In this document: piece after piece, positions 1-8,729 of the stretch | Layout of the letters: each line of letters begins with the position of its first letter | Position numbering within the stretch: the first letter of the stretch is position 1 | Assembly (NCBI GenBank): GCA_031266385.1 | Contig: JAISBC010000017.1 | Span: 1-21,285, forward strand | DNA: 21,285 nt | Direction: 5' to 3' | Source: Holosporales bacterium | GTDB taxonomy: Bacteria > Pseudomonadota > Alphaproteobacteria > RUG11792 | Program-made: the position numbers and the translations under genes | The notes under the pieces: generated by a model | The model's input: only the letters and a program-made list of their open reading frames with translations | The model's database searches: none | What the model was told of the DNA's origin: nothing

Positions 1-698
1 ATTTTCAGTTACCATGCAAGGCTAGGTTTGATCTCATTTTCGATGACAAACAGTACGAAGAAATTCATATCGTCGGCGTCAAGGATGATCCCCTAAAATT
101 CAAGGACACAAAAAAATATGTCGATAGACTCAAAGAGACGCGACAGAAAACGAGTCATCAAGAGGCAATCGCGATCTCCGTCGGCACGATCGGGAAAATT
201 CCAGCCGTCGCCTTCGTCATGGATTTTTCATTCATGGGAGGATCGATGGGGATTGCCGTCGGCAAATCGATAATTCGTGCCGCTGAAACTGCCATCGAAA
301 AGGGGGCTGCTCTGATCGGATTCACGGCCTCTGGAGGGGCCCGGATGCAGGAGGGTATCCTATCCCTGATGCAGATGCCGGCGACCGTCGCCGCGATTTG
401 TAGACTCAAGGAATTTGGCCTACCTTACATCAATGTTTTCACGAATCCCACGACGGGTGGAGTTTTAGCCTCCTTCTCGATGTTGGGAGATATCCACATC
501 GCTGAACCCAAGGCCCTCATCGGTTTTGCCGGAGCTAGAGTGATCGAAAAAACGATTAAACATAAATTACCGGAAGGATTCCAGAGATCTGAGTTCTTGA
601 GAGATCATGGAATGGTGGATATAATTGTTCCGAGGACTAAGTTGACCGAAACCCTAAAGATGGTTTTGGAATATACGGTTGGGAGGGAAACAGTTTGA
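1..698 (+). CDS. accD: Acetyl-CoA carboxylase carboxyltransferase subunit beta, 5'-truncated by the window edge
   Basis: AccD with AccA transfers the carboxyl group from carboxy-biotin to acetyl-CoA, giving malonyl-CoA, the first committed step of fatty-acid synthesis in the cytoplasm. The reading frame is open from position 3 and ends at TGA 696-698. About 231 residues are visible; the N-terminal part with the four-Cys zinc ribbon lies upstream of the window. Family signatures seen are KFxDxKKYxDRL, the crotonase-fold stretch FMGGSMGIAVG, SGGARMQEG, LPYINVFTNPTTGGV, the block AEPKALIGFAG.RVIE, and LPEGFQRSEFL. The C-terminus stops soon after the core domain, without the long tail of E. coli AccD. 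The stop overlaps the TTG start of rpiB by 4 bp, so translation is probably coupled. BioY further downstream could supply the biotin needed by this enzyme. Confidence 0.96.
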   Translation, partial: FQLPCKARFDLIFDDKQYEEIHIVGVKDDPLKFKDTKKYVDRLKETRQKTSHQEAIAISVGTIGKIPAVAFVMDFSFMGGSMGIAVGKSIIRAAETAIEKGAALIGFTASGGARMQEGILSLMQMPATVAAICRLKEFGLPYINVFTNPTTGGVLASFSMLGDIHIAEPKALIGFAGARVIEKTIKHKLPEGFQRSEFLRDHGMVDIIVPRTKLTETLKMVLEYTVGRETV

Positions 699-1132
699 TT
701 TTTGAGCGCTTAGCGATCGGCTCAGACCACAGAGGATTTTGGTTAAAAAAAGATTTGAGTGAACATTTTAAGGCGATTGGTTACGATGTCGAGGATTTTG
801 GGGTAGATAGCGATTGTGCCTCAGCCGACTATCCGGATTACGCCAAAAAAGTATCTGAGTATGTACTGCAGTCTGATAAGTGTTTCGGTATTCTCGTGTG
901 TCACTCAGGTGTCGGGATGAATATCGCGGCCAACCGTTATAAGGGAATAAGGGCCGTTTGGGGGGCCGAGGAAGAGATAATTCGTCTCGCCAGAGAGCAC
1001 AATGACGCGAATGTCCTCTGTTTTGGATCAGGCTTTATCGGGCCTGAAATGGCCGTTTACGGGGCCGATATATTTGTGACGACTGCCTTCACGGACGAGA
1101 GACATCTAGCGAGAATAAAGAAGTTAGATTAA
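695..1132 (+). CDS. rpiB: Ribose-5-phosphate isomerase B (RpiB/LacAB family)
   Basis: Interconverts ribose 5-phosphate and ribulose 5-phosphate in the non-oxidative pentose phosphate pathway. The 145 residues match the family length. The N-terminus has the phosphosugar-binding AIGSDHRGFWLK. The anion-hole and catalytic stretch ILVCHSGVGMNIAANR contains Cys69, equivalent to the catalytic Cys of E. coli RpiB. His102 in REHNDANVL fits the second conserved position. The start is TTG at 695, overlapping the accD stop as TTGA; the encoded MIFERLAIGSDH start has normal RpiB length and there is no better ATG upstream. No clear Shine-Dalgarno motif sits at an ideal distance (GGGAGGG at 681-687 is close), so coupling to accD is likely. 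LacA/LacB-type isomerases are related, but the visible motifs and single-gene context favour RpiB. Confidence 0.93.
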   Translation: MIFERLAIGSDHRGFWLKKDLSEHFKAIGYDVEDFGVDSDCASADYPDYAKKVSEYVLQSDKCFGILVCHSGVGMNIAANRYKGIRAVWGAEEEIIRLAREHNDANVLCFGSGFIGPEMAVYGADIFVTTAFTDERHLARIKKLD

Positions 1133-1196
1133 TCGGGGACTCAGTGATAAACTTCGGTTCTGTTCTCCGTTGGGATTCTTTCATTTTTTTAGAATT

Positions 1197-2576
1197 ATGG
1201 CCAAATCGAGTTCGAGATATGTCTGCCAAGATTGTGGGGCTATCCTATCGAAGTGGATGGGACAATGCGAGGTCTGTAAGGCCTGGAATTCCGTTTGTGA
1301 AGAGGTTATTCAGGAGAATTATGCAGGCACCCCAGAGCCGGTCTTAGATGATTTCTTTACCTCCCTCGGGGACGATTCCGAAAGTGATGCCTCGAAGAGT
1401 GTATCTGAAAGACGCATCACTAAAATTTCAGAATTAAATCGAGTTCTCGGGGGAGGGATAGTCGATGGATCCGTGATCTTGCTCGGTGGCTCTCCTGGGA
1501 TCGGAAAATCGACTCTCCTCCTGCAGATGTTGTCTGATATATATGGAGTGTCCGAATTCGTCTATATCTCCGCTGAGGAATCGATCGATCAGGTCCTCTT
1601 GAGAGCTCGGAGATTAAACTTAAATAGTCCTCAGCTAAAGATTGCTTCCTCATCTAGTATCCATCAGATCATAAGTGCCCTTTCCGGACTGAGCAGGGGA
1701 TCAATCGTTATCGTCGACTCTATCCAGACGATCGGATCTGATGTCATTCAATCACCACCGGGCAGCATTTCTCAGGTTCGATTTTGTACTCAAGAGCTCG
1801 TGAATTTCGCCAAGAAGAATACGGTGACGATAATAATCGTTGGACATATTACTAAAGATGGAGCAATCGCCGGCCCGAAAACTTTGGAACACATGGTCGA
1901 TTGTGTCCTATATTTCGAGGGAGATAGATCTTATGACTATAGGATTTTGAAATGCGAAAAAAATCGGTATGGACCGACGGATGAAATTGGAGTTTTCTCG
2001 ATGACTGGGCATGGCCTGGAAGAAGTTTCAAACCCATCGGCCGCATTCTTATCGGGATATAATGCCGATGTGAGCGGGGTGGCCGTATTCTCCGGAGTGG
2101 AGGGAACCCGCCCAATCCTCCTAGAAATTCAGGCCCTGGTTTCACATACGAGTATCGCGATCCCGAGGCGATCTTCCGTAGGGTTCGATGCCAATCGACT
2201 CTCGATGTTGGTCGCCGTCTTATCCAATCGGTGCAAAATAAATTTCTCGAATAAAGATGTTTATCTGAACGTCGCTGGAGGCCTCAAAATTACGGAACCG
2301 GCGGCCGATCTAGCCGTCGTCTCCGCGATCATTTCTTCAAATTTTCAAAAACCTCTTCCGAAGCAATCAGTATTTTTCGGGGAGGTCAGTTTATCTGGAG
2401 AGATCAGACAGGCTCATCTATCATTCGCACGTATGAAAGAATCGCAAAAACTGGGCTTCGAGGAGATTTATTGCTCTCATAAGACCGGAGATCACGATGG
2501 GGTTCCCGATGTCAAAATAAGAAAAATAAAATCGATAAAAGAAATCTTCAATATAATCGAGGTAAATAGAAAGTAA
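1197..2576 (+). CDS. radA: DNA repair protein RadA (branch-migration ATPase)
   Basis: RadA is a RecA-like ring helicase that promotes branch migration of recombination intermediates. The predicted 459 residues match E. coli RadA (460). In order: an N-terminal four-Cys zinc finger (CQDCG and CEVCKAW, about residues 9-30), a RecA core with Walker A GGSPGIGKST at about 97-106, a Walker-B-like IVIVDSIQTI, the RadA-specific KNRYG motif (about 258), and a C-terminal Lon-protease-like domain (SSVGFDANRL, VNVAGGL-type strand, PAADLAVVSAI). I chose ATG 1197 because MAKSSSRYVCQDCG matches the usual start; an in-frame TTG at 1170 would add nine atypical residues. No clear ribosome binding site precedes either. 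A 64-bp gap separates it from rpiB. Confidence 0.95.
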   Translation: MAKSSSRYVCQDCGAILSKWMGQCEVCKAWNSVCEEVIQENYAGTPEPVLDDFFTSLGDDSESDASKSVSERRITKISELNRVLGGGIVDGSVILLGGSPGIGKSTLLLQMLSDIYGVSEFVYISAEESIDQVLLRARRLNLNSPQLKIASSSSIHQIISALSGLSRGSIVIVDSIQTIGSDVIQSPPGSISQVRFCTQELVNFAKKNTVTIIIVGHITKDGAIAGPKTLEHMVDCVLYFEGDRSYDYRILKCEKNRYGPTDEIGVFSMTGHGLEEVSNPSAAFLSGYNADVSGVAVFSGVEGTRPILLEIQALVSHTSIAIPRRSSVGFDANRLSMLVAVLSNRCKINFSNKDVYLNVAGGLKITEPAADLAVVSAIISSNFQKPLPKQSVFFGEVSLSGEIRQAHLSFARMKESQKLGFEEIYCSHKTGDHDGVPDVKIRKIKSIKEIFNIIEVNRK

Positions 2577-2617
2577 ATTATAAGTTAATCGAGAGTTTAC
2601 GCAAATGATATTCAGGA

Positions 2618-2646
2618 TAGACAAGACCAGTTCCCTGGTTTAGAAT
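2618..2646 (+). promoter_or_regulatory. Predicted sigma70-type promoter of the lon cluster, with an internal palindrome
   Basis: A -35 element TAGACA (2618-2623, five of six consensus bases) and a -10 element TAGAAT (2641-2646, five of six) are separated by exactly 17 bp. The expected transcript start near 2653 leaves about 26 nt of leader before ATG 2679. The spacer holds a perfect short inverted repeat, ACCAG-TTCC-CTGGT (2626-2639), which could be a repressor site. No sigma32-like heat-shock promoter was evident. This is a sequence-pattern call only. Confidence 0.55.
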
Positions 2647-2678
2647 ATCCACCGGATTTGGTAGAGTGTTTCGTTTTT

Positions 2679-5024
2679 ATGCCTCGCATCAAAAAAAAGA
2701 AGGCCGAGAATCGCGATCAGGTTGGACCTGAATTGGAGCTCCCTCTCGTCGTATTGAGGGATACCGTCGTCTTTCCGGAGTTCGTCGTGCCCCTTTTTAT
2801 TGGCCGACAGAAATCGATAAAGGCCATAGAGGATTCATTTGGTATCGATCAGCAAATCCTTCTGGTGACTCAGAGGGATTCTACAATAGACGTTATTTTA
2901 CCGAAGGATTTGTTTGATTTTGGGACGATTTGCCATATAGATCAAATGATCCAGCTGACGGATGGGACCATCAAGATCTTAGTCAGCGGGCTTTATAGGG
3001 CGTCGGTCGTCAATGTGATCGACGATGATGATATGATGAAGGGCATAGCCATCCCAGCGGAAACGATCGAATGTGACGTAAAGGAAATTGATGGCTTGGT
3101 TCTTGCTCTCCTCTCTAATTTTGAAAGTTTTTTCAAACAAAATAAAAAACTACCGGCAGACGTGTTTTCTTCCGTTTCATCTATCGAGGATCCATCGAAA
3201 CTTTGCGATACAATCGCCTCATATTTGCCATTAAAGATTAGTGAACGACAGGGGATTCTCGAGACATTATCCGTCAAACAAAGGCTAGAAAAATTAATAT
3301 TTTTGATGGAAGAAAAATCGGAAATCGTCCTCGTCGAGAAAAAAATAAAAAACCGAGTTAAAAAACAAGTCGAAAAAAATCAAAAGGAATATTATCTAAA
3401 TGAGCAACTCAAGGCGATTTATCGAGAACTCGGTGATACCGATGATTTTAGCGCAGAACTGAAAGCCATCGATGAAAAGATTAAAAAATCGATGATGAGT
3501 AAGGAGGCGAAAGATAAGGCAATCTCAGAGCTGAAGAAATTGCGGAATATGGCTCCACTATCCCAAGAGAGTGGGATCATCAGGACCTACATAGATTGGC
3601 TCCTCAATATCCCGTGGGCTCAGGCGACCGGCAAAGCATCGCTGCGTCAGGCCGAGAAAGTATTGGATAAAAGTCATTACGGCCTGGAAAAGATTAAAGA
3701 ACGAATAATGGAGTATCTCGCCGTACAGAAAAGAGTCCCCAAAATGAAGGCGCAGATTATGTGTTTTATAGGCCCTCCTGGAGTCGGTAAAACGTCCCTC
3801 GGGAAGGCGATCGCAGAGGCCATCGATAAGACGTTTGTGAGGATTGCCTTGGGGGGAGTCAATGATGAGGCAGAGATTAGAGGGCATCGGAGGACATACG
3901 TCGGAGCGATGCCCGGGAAGATAATTCAGGCCATTCGAAGGGCTAAGATTACGAATCCTGTCATCATGCTAGATGAGATCGATAAATTGGGAGCCGATTG
4001 GAGGGGAGACCCAGCTTCGGCCCTTCTGGAGGTTCTGGATCCAGAGCAAAATCAGGCTTTCGTGGATCATTATATCGAAGTACCTTACGACTTATCTGAG
4101 GTAATGTTTATAACCACAGCCAATAGTCTTGATATTCATCCTGCCCTCTTGGACCGCATGGAGCTCATATCATTGACCGGGTATACGGAGGAAGAGAAGT
4201 TATCCATCGCAAAACTTCACATTATTCCTAAGCAGATGGAGCAGAATGGTCTGAAATCTGAAGAATTAGAGATAACAGACTCCGCGGTAAATAGAATTAT
4301 TTCTCGATATACGATGGAATCTGGAGTTAGAAATCTCGAGCGCGAAATTTCTAAAATTTCCAGGAAAGTAGTCAGAAAGTTGGTATCCAGTAAGAAAGTG
4401 AAAGAAATCAAAGTTGATGCCGAGAATCTGGGAGATTATCTAGGGGTCGCTAAATATTCCAGACTTGAAACCGACGATAAACCGAAGGTCGGAGTAGTAA
4501 CGGGTCTGGCTTGGACTGAGGCCGGAGGAGATGTCCTGTCGATCGAAGCCATCCTTCTGCCTGGATCCGGGAATATAATCTCGACGGGGAAACTTGGAGA
4601 GGTGATGCAGGAGTCGGTAAAGGCGGCTTATAGCTATGTAAAATCTCAGTATAAAACTTTTAACATCGATGAAGAGCAGTTTTCAAAGTGTGATATTCAT
4701 GTACATGTTCCAGAGGGAGCCGTACCAAAGGATGGTCCTTCCGCTGGGATTACCATATGCACGGCAATCGTATCGGCCTTCTCGAAAAAGCAGATCAGGG
4801 CCGATGTGGCTATGACCGGGGAAATTACACTGATCGGGAACGTCCTGAGAATTGGCGGGTTAAAGGAAAAACTATTGGCCGCCCGCAGGAGCGGCATAAA
4901 GAGCGTCTTCATCCCAAAGGAAAATGAGAGAGATATTCCAGAATTACCGAATGTGATATTATCTGAAATGAATATTCAGTGCGTTTCTCATATTGATGAA
5001 GTCCTAGAGCGCGTCTTCGTATGA
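2679..5024 (+). CDS. lon: ATP-dependent protease Lon (LonA type)
   Basis: Lon degrades misfolded and short-lived regulatory proteins in the cytoplasm. From ATG 2679 it has 781 residues, close to E. coli Lon (784). The N-terminal substrate-binding domain begins with ELPLVVLRDTVVFPEFVVPLFIGR. A coiled-coil stretch follows, then the AAA+ module with Walker A GPPGVGKTS at about 365-373, Walker B VIMLDEIDKLG, and sensor-type elements. The C-terminal peptidase domain has the Ser-Lys dyad, Ser688 in PKDGPSAG and Lys731 in GGLKEKLLAA, with the normal 43-residue spacing. A TTG at 2658 would add seven residues (MVECFVF), but the predicted transcript start lies only about 5 nt upstream of it, so ATG 2679 is preferred. 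The stop overlaps tatD as ATGA. All key catalytic residues are present. Confidence 0.97.
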   Translation: MPRIKKKKAENRDQVGPELELPLVVLRDTVVFPEFVVPLFIGRQKSIKAIEDSFGIDQQILLVTQRDSTIDVILPKDLFDFGTICHIDQMIQLTDGTIKILVSGLYRASVVNVIDDDDMMKGIAIPAETIECDVKEIDGLVLALLSNFESFFKQNKKLPADVFSSVSSIEDPSKLCDTIASYLPLKISERQGILETLSVKQRLEKLIFLMEEKSEIVLVEKKIKNRVKKQVEKNQKEYYLNEQLKAIYRELGDTDDFSAELKAIDEKIKKSMMSKEAKDKAISELKKLRNMAPLSQESGIIRTYIDWLLNIPWAQATGKASLRQAEKVLDKSHYGLEKIKERIMEYLAVQKRVPKMKAQIMCFIGPPGVGKTSLGKAIAEAIDKTFVRIALGGVNDEAEIRGHRRTYVGAMPGKIIQAIRRAKITNPVIMLDEIDKLGADWRGDPASALLEVLDPEQNQAFVDHYIEVPYDLSEVMFITTANSLDIHPALLDRMELISLTGYTEEEKLSIAKLHIIPKQMEQNGLKSEELEITDSAVNRIISRYTMESGVRNLEREISKISRKVVRKLVSSKKVKEIKVDAENLGDYLGVAKYSRLETDDKPKVGVVTGLAWTEAGGDVLSIEAILLPGSGNIISTGKLGEVMQESVKAAYSYVKSQYKTFNIDEEQFSKCDIHVHVPEGAVPKDGPSAGITICTAIVSAFSKKQIRADVAMTGEITLIGNVLRIGGLKEKLLAARRSGIKSVFIPKENERDIPELPNVILSEMNIQCVSHIDEVLERVFV

Positions 5025-5815
5025 GATTAGCCGATTCCCATTGTCACCTTTTCTTTGATGAAATTTATCAAGAATTGGATGAAAAATTAAGACTTGCAAG
5101 ATTAGCGGATGTGCAGTATCTATTGTCCGTATCGACAGATTTTGGCACCATCGAACGGAACTTGGAAATAGCAACCAAATATAATGGAGTCTGCTGCTCG
5201 GCCGGGGTTCACCCGCTACATTCGGATGAAATCCCTGCCGATCGCAGCGTATCCGAGTTTCTATCTCACGATAAGGTGGTCGCAATCGGGGAGGTCGGGC
5301 TGGATTATCATTATGGTGATTCTCCATCTAAGTCTAAGCAAATTTCTGTATTCGAGGAGATGTTATCTTTTTCTGAGGAGACAGATTTGCCATATATATT
5401 CCATGCGCGGGAATGCTTTCCGGATGTTTTCGATGTAATCTCTCGGTTTCGTCATGTAAAGTCCGGCGTTTTTCACTGCTATACGGGCTCTATGGAGGAT
5501 GCGAAGAGGATAATCGACGATGGATTCTACATCTCGTTTTCCGGGGTTGTAACCTTCAGCAAATCTCATGATCTGCGGGAAATTGCGAAATACGTTCCGA
5601 GCGACAAGATCCTTATCGAAACGGATTGCCCGTATTTAGCTCCCGTTCCATATCGAGGAAAATCGAATGAACCGGCATATGTATCGCTGGTTGCCGATTG
5701 TCTCGCCAAAACTCGGGAGGTTCCAGTCGAAGAAATCGCAGAGATTACGACGACTAATTTTTTCAATTTATTTCCAAAGGCCAGGTTTTTGTTGGAGGAA
5801 AACGATGAAAAATAG
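5021..5815 (+). CDS. tatD: TatD-family metal-dependent DNase/hydrolase
   Basis: TatD proteins are TIM-barrel metal-dependent hydrolases with 3'-5' exonuclease activity on DNA. The 264 residues are the normal length. Metal ligands visible: His7 and His9 in DSHCHL, Glu91 in GEVGLDYHY, His128 in IFHARE, His152 in FHCYTG, and Asp202 in ETDCPYLAP. The family end motif PYRGKSNEPAYV is present. The ATG overlaps the lon stop by 4 bp, and the 3' end overlaps the next gene by 11 bp, so it appears to belong to a lon-tatD-M16-M16 transcription unit. In many proteobacteria tatD sits instead near metG or holB, so this neighbourhood is unusual. The family includes close paralogues (YcfH, YjjV), so the exact subfamily is less certain than the fold. 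Confidence 0.93.
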   Translation: MRLADSHCHLFFDEIYQELDEKLRLARLADVQYLLSVSTDFGTIERNLEIATKYNGVCCSAGVHPLHSDEIPADRSVSEFLSHDKVVAIGEVGLDYHYGDSPSKSKQISVFEEMLSFSEETDLPYIFHARECFPDVFDVISRFRHVKSGVFHCYTGSMEDAKRIIDDGFYISFSGVVTFSKSHDLREIAKYVPSDKILIETDCPYLAPVPYRGKSNEPAYVSLVADCLAKTREVPVEEIAEITTTNFFNLFPKARFLLEENDEK

Positions 5816-7223
5816 ATTATTAAAAATTTTGTTCTTAACGCTATTTGGATGCGCTAGTTTCTACCTGTTTAAGAGCTGGAAAATCCACAAAGAAAAAACT
5901 AGCTTTGAGGTGGATTCATTTGAGTTTTCTCAGGCTCCACTCGATCTAACAGAATTATCGACCTCGTTCTCGCGGCCGGTCTGGTTCATCAAGACTGACT
6001 CTCCCGTGATATGTTTCGAGATGCTATTCAGGAACGAGGGGGATAGGAGCTTCCATGCATCTCCCGTGATCAGTACTCTTCTAGACGGAGCCGGCAGCCG
6101 GGACGGTATTGCCCTCAAAAAAGCATTGGATGAGAAAAGTATTAAGATAATTGTAGATCAAGGTTATGATAATATCACGGTCACGGTCTCGTGTCTTGAA
6201 AAATACTTCGAATTCGCTGCGGATTTATTATGCGATATTATGTCGAAGGCTCATCTTAAGCGTGAGAAACTCGAGATATCGAAACAAGGCTGTATTACAT
6301 CCATGCAGCAGGCGAAATTTAGTACTTTTGATTTGGCATTTGAGAAGCTATACAGCCTAATATACTCAAAAGATCATCCATACAGATGGAGTTACGATGA
6401 GAGGATCGAGGCTATAAAGAAATATTCCAAGGATGATGCTGATAAATGCTATGCCTCAATTTTTAACCCGAAGAATGCTGTTATAACGATCGCCGGTAAT
6501 ATCGATCCGGAGCGAGTCACTAATATATGCGGGAAGATTTATAATTCTATCGCTGGCAAAAAGAATGATTTCAAAGATGGTCAACAACGAACTGATTTGA
6601 AGAATTACGGGAAGGTAGCTCATGTGGAGCTGGATAATGCGCAGGCGACGGTGCTGGTCGCATTTCCTGGTGTTCTAAGAACGGACCCGAACCGATTTGC
6701 TGCAAGATTGGCTAATACTGGGGTTGGTGGGTGCTCATTTGTTTCGAGACTTGTGAAACGACTACGAGACGTTGACGGATTGGTCTATAGAACCGGCTCC
6801 CAAATCGTCAATAATGACCTTCAGTCTTATGTAGTCGTGAACGCAGATACTCGTCCGGAGAATATCTCGAATGCTATAAGAGCCATAAAGGATGTATGCA
6901 AGGAGTTATGTGCAAAAGGATTTACGCAGGAGGAACTCGATGAATTGAAAACATTCGTTTATGCCAATGGAGATCTAATTTCGAACGCAGAAAAAGTTTC
7001 ATTTGTTAGCAGCTGTCGAATTGATGGTACGCCATTGAATGAGGTAAATAGTTACTCTCAGAACTACTTTAATCTTAAGCTTGAGGATGTAAATGCTGCA
7101 ATAAGACTAATTTTCGATCCAGATAAATCGGTTACCGTAAGCTGCGGAGTTGCCGCTAATCGTGAGGAGGTGCCCGTTAAACCTAACGACTCGGGAAAGG
7201 TAAATGAGGAGGAGAAAAAATGA
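5805..7223 (+). CDS. M16-family peptidase-like protein lacking the zinc-binding motif (probable non-catalytic partner)
   Basis: The 472-residue protein has the M16 (pitrilysin/processing-peptidase) fold signature, including HPYRWSYDERIEAIKKYSKDD, AVITIAGNI, and a C-terminal repeat with GGCSFVSRLVKRLRDVDGLVY, which matches the GG.SSRL..R...GL.Y motif. Where catalytic members carry HxxEH, it has SPVISTLLDGAGSRDG (about residues 86-101), so it should not bind zinc. The N-terminus has a hydrophobic stretch (about residues 4-22, containing LFGCAS) that could be a membrane anchor or a poor lipoprotein signal; the protein is probably exported to the periplasmic side. ATG 5805 follows a strong GGAGGAA site at 5795 and overlaps tatD by 11 bp. 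It directly precedes a catalytic M16 gene, as in known heterodimeric M16 pairs (inference). Confidence 0.88.
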   Translation: MKNRLLKILFLTLFGCASFYLFKSWKIHKEKTSFEVDSFEFSQAPLDLTELSTSFSRPVWFIKTDSPVICFEMLFRNEGDRSFHASPVISTLLDGAGSRDGIALKKALDEKSIKIIVDQGYDNITVTVSCLEKYFEFAADLLCDIMSKAHLKREKLEISKQGCITSMQQAKFSTFDLAFEKLYSLIYSKDHPYRWSYDERIEAIKKYSKDDADKCYASIFNPKNAVITIAGNIDPERVTNICGKIYNSIAGKKNDFKDGQQRTDLKNYGKVAHVELDNAQATVLVAFPGVLRTDPNRFAARLANTGVGGCSFVSRLVKRLRDVDGLVYRTGSQIVNNDLQSYVVVNADTRPENISNAIRAIKDVCKELCAKGFTQEELDELKTFVYANGDLISNAEKVSFVSSCRIDGTPLNEVNSYSQNYFNLKLEDVNAAIRLIFDPDKSVTVSCGVAANREEVPVKPNDSGKVNEEEKK

Positions 7224-8629
7224 TGAAATTATTTTTTTATATTGCTGCCCTCTGCTTGATTTTTTCACATGCTAGTTTTGCTGAGGATAAACAGCTAACG
7301 AAAACAGAGGAAAAAAAGGCTGAGAAGGAGAAGAAGACGGAGCAATCCGACTTCAATATCGAGGAAGAAGTTCTTGAGAACGGATTGAGAGTAATAGTCG
7401 TTCCTATGAACTTAAAAGGCTCGGTCGTATGCGGCGTATTATATTTCGTCGGGTCCGGTGATGATCCCAGGAACGTCGTTGGAATTTCGCATTTCACGGA
7501 ACATATGATGTTCGGTGGAACGACTAATCTCGGTAGCGTAGACCTCAAAAGAATCTTTGAGCAATATAATAAAAACTCGAATGCCTTCACATCGTACGAC
7601 ATAACGTTCTATCACCACTTATGTCGGAAGAATTTTATGGAGGTTAACCTGAAGATTGAAGCCGACAGGATGCAGAATTTGCTACTCGATAAGGCCTACA
7701 TAGAAAGAGAATGCAAGGTGATCATTGAAGAGCGCAAAATGCGATTAGAATCTGATCCTCGCCAGAAGTATATGGTCGAAGCTGCATTTAAGATGTTGTA
7801 TTTATATTCGACGTATTCGTATGATACAATCGGATTTATGGATCAGATCATGGCGTGCGATAAGGCAGCCATCGAGGCACATTATAAAAAATTCTACACT
7901 CCAAATAATGCGGCTGTAGTCATCGTCGGAGATGTAACTCTGAAAGAGGCCGTCACGATGGTTAAGAAATACTTTGGAAGCATTAAAAAGCGTGGAAATG
8001 CGCAGAGAGTCAGAGTTATTGATCCCGAGGATACTGGTCTGACCTATACCATGGAGCACGAATCTGAGCAGATCCAAATGCATGATTTGGATACGATATA
8101 TCACGTAAGCAGGAAGCTTATCGATTCGATGAAAGATGTGATTATCGTTGAAATGTTGTCGAATTTGCTGGCGGCCAGAGGAGATTCTGTGGTTGCTCAA
8201 CAGTTGGTCGACAAGAAGGAATTGGCCTACTGCGTCGGATCTTATCTTGATAATAGGGCCTTTGATAAGGGTCGTCTTAGTATAGCCATGGTCCTAAGAG
8301 ACGGGAAGAAGGTAAAAGACGCCGATCAAGAACTGATGGAGATAATTAATAATTTCGTGGATAAATATCTTACGGCCGAGATGGTTGAAAAAGAAAAGAT
8401 TAAATTATTAGATCACATTGAAACGTTGAAGGATAATCCAAGCGATGTTATGCAATTTGTCGTCATGAATCTCGGTAATGGTCATAAGGTTTCGGAAATG
8501 AAAAACACCAGAGAAATAATCAAGAGCATTACTATTGATGATGTCAGGAAGGCCGCACAGGCTATACTCCAAAAGGAGAATAGGATCATGCAGATCTATA
8601 GTCATCCGAAAGAGAAGAAAAGTATTTAG
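7220..8629 (+). CDS. Catalytic M16-family zinc metallopeptidase, secreted
   Basis: A 469-residue M16 peptidase predicted to act in the periplasm. A signal peptide (MKLFFYIAALCLIFSHASFA, cleavage after SFA near residue 21) is followed by a Lys/Glu-rich linker (about 23-45) and an M16 domain. The inverted zinc motif HFTEH is at 91-95, and the third ligand is probably Glu171 in VIIEERKM about 76 residues on. The second domain carries AAVVIVGDVTLKEA, EHESEQIQM and ENRIMQIYSHP. The start is ATG 7220 or the adjacent ATG 7223; the site GAGGAGGAG (7206-7214) fits the second slightly better. Its start overlaps the stop of the non-catalytic partner, so the two are probably translated at similar levels and form a heterodimer. 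The substrate is unknown; M16B enzymes usually degrade short peptides. Confidence 0.93.
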   Translation: MMKLFFYIAALCLIFSHASFAEDKQLTKTEEKKAEKEKKTEQSDFNIEEEVLENGLRVIVVPMNLKGSVVCGVLYFVGSGDDPRNVVGISHFTEHMMFGGTTNLGSVDLKRIFEQYNKNSNAFTSYDITFYHHLCRKNFMEVNLKIEADRMQNLLLDKAYIERECKVIIEERKMRLESDPRQKYMVEAAFKMLYLYSTYSYDTIGFMDQIMACDKAAIEAHYKKFYTPNNAAVVIVGDVTLKEAVTMVKKYFGSIKKRGNAQRVRVIDPEDTGLTYTMEHESEQIQMHDLDTIYHVSRKLIDSMKDVIIVEMLSNLLAARGDSVVAQQLVDKKELAYCVGSYLDNRAFDKGRLSIAMVLRDGKKVKDADQELMEIINNFVDKYLTAEMVEKEKIKLLDHIETLKDNPSDVMQFVVMNLGNGHKVSEMKNTREIIKSITIDDVRKAAQAILQKENRIMQIYSHPKEKKSI

Positions 8630-8672
8630 GATTTATCCCTGAGCTGTGTCTATTTTTTTCGGATCTCATCGG

Positions 8673-8702
8673 TTCAAAAATTGATTGGATTTGTGCTACA
8701 AT
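8673..8702 (+). promoter_or_regulatory. Predicted promoter upstream of ftsY
   Basis: A -10 element TACAAT (8697-8702) is preceded directly by TGC, giving an extended -10. A weaker -35 candidate TTCAAA (8673-8678) lies 18 bp upstream. The predicted start near 8709 leaves about 20 nt before ATG 8730. The 100-bp gap between the M16 gene and ftsY is the only clear break in this part of the window. I saw no convincing terminator hairpin here; a T-run (8653-8659) has no strong stem before it. Confidence 0.45.
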
Positions 8703-8729
8703 CCGGCATCCGGGGATTTTGAGAATTTT

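Noticed and set aside
5805..5880. Lipoprotein signal in the non-catalytic M16 protein (LFGC)
   Set aside because: Phe at the -2 position is atypical of a lipobox; a membrane anchor or ordinary signal is as likely, so it is noted only within the gene entry.
8630..8672. Rho-independent terminator after the M16 gene (GGAT-TT-ATCC plus a T-run)
   Set aside because: The stem is only 4 bp, AT-rich and separated from the T-run by about 15 bases.
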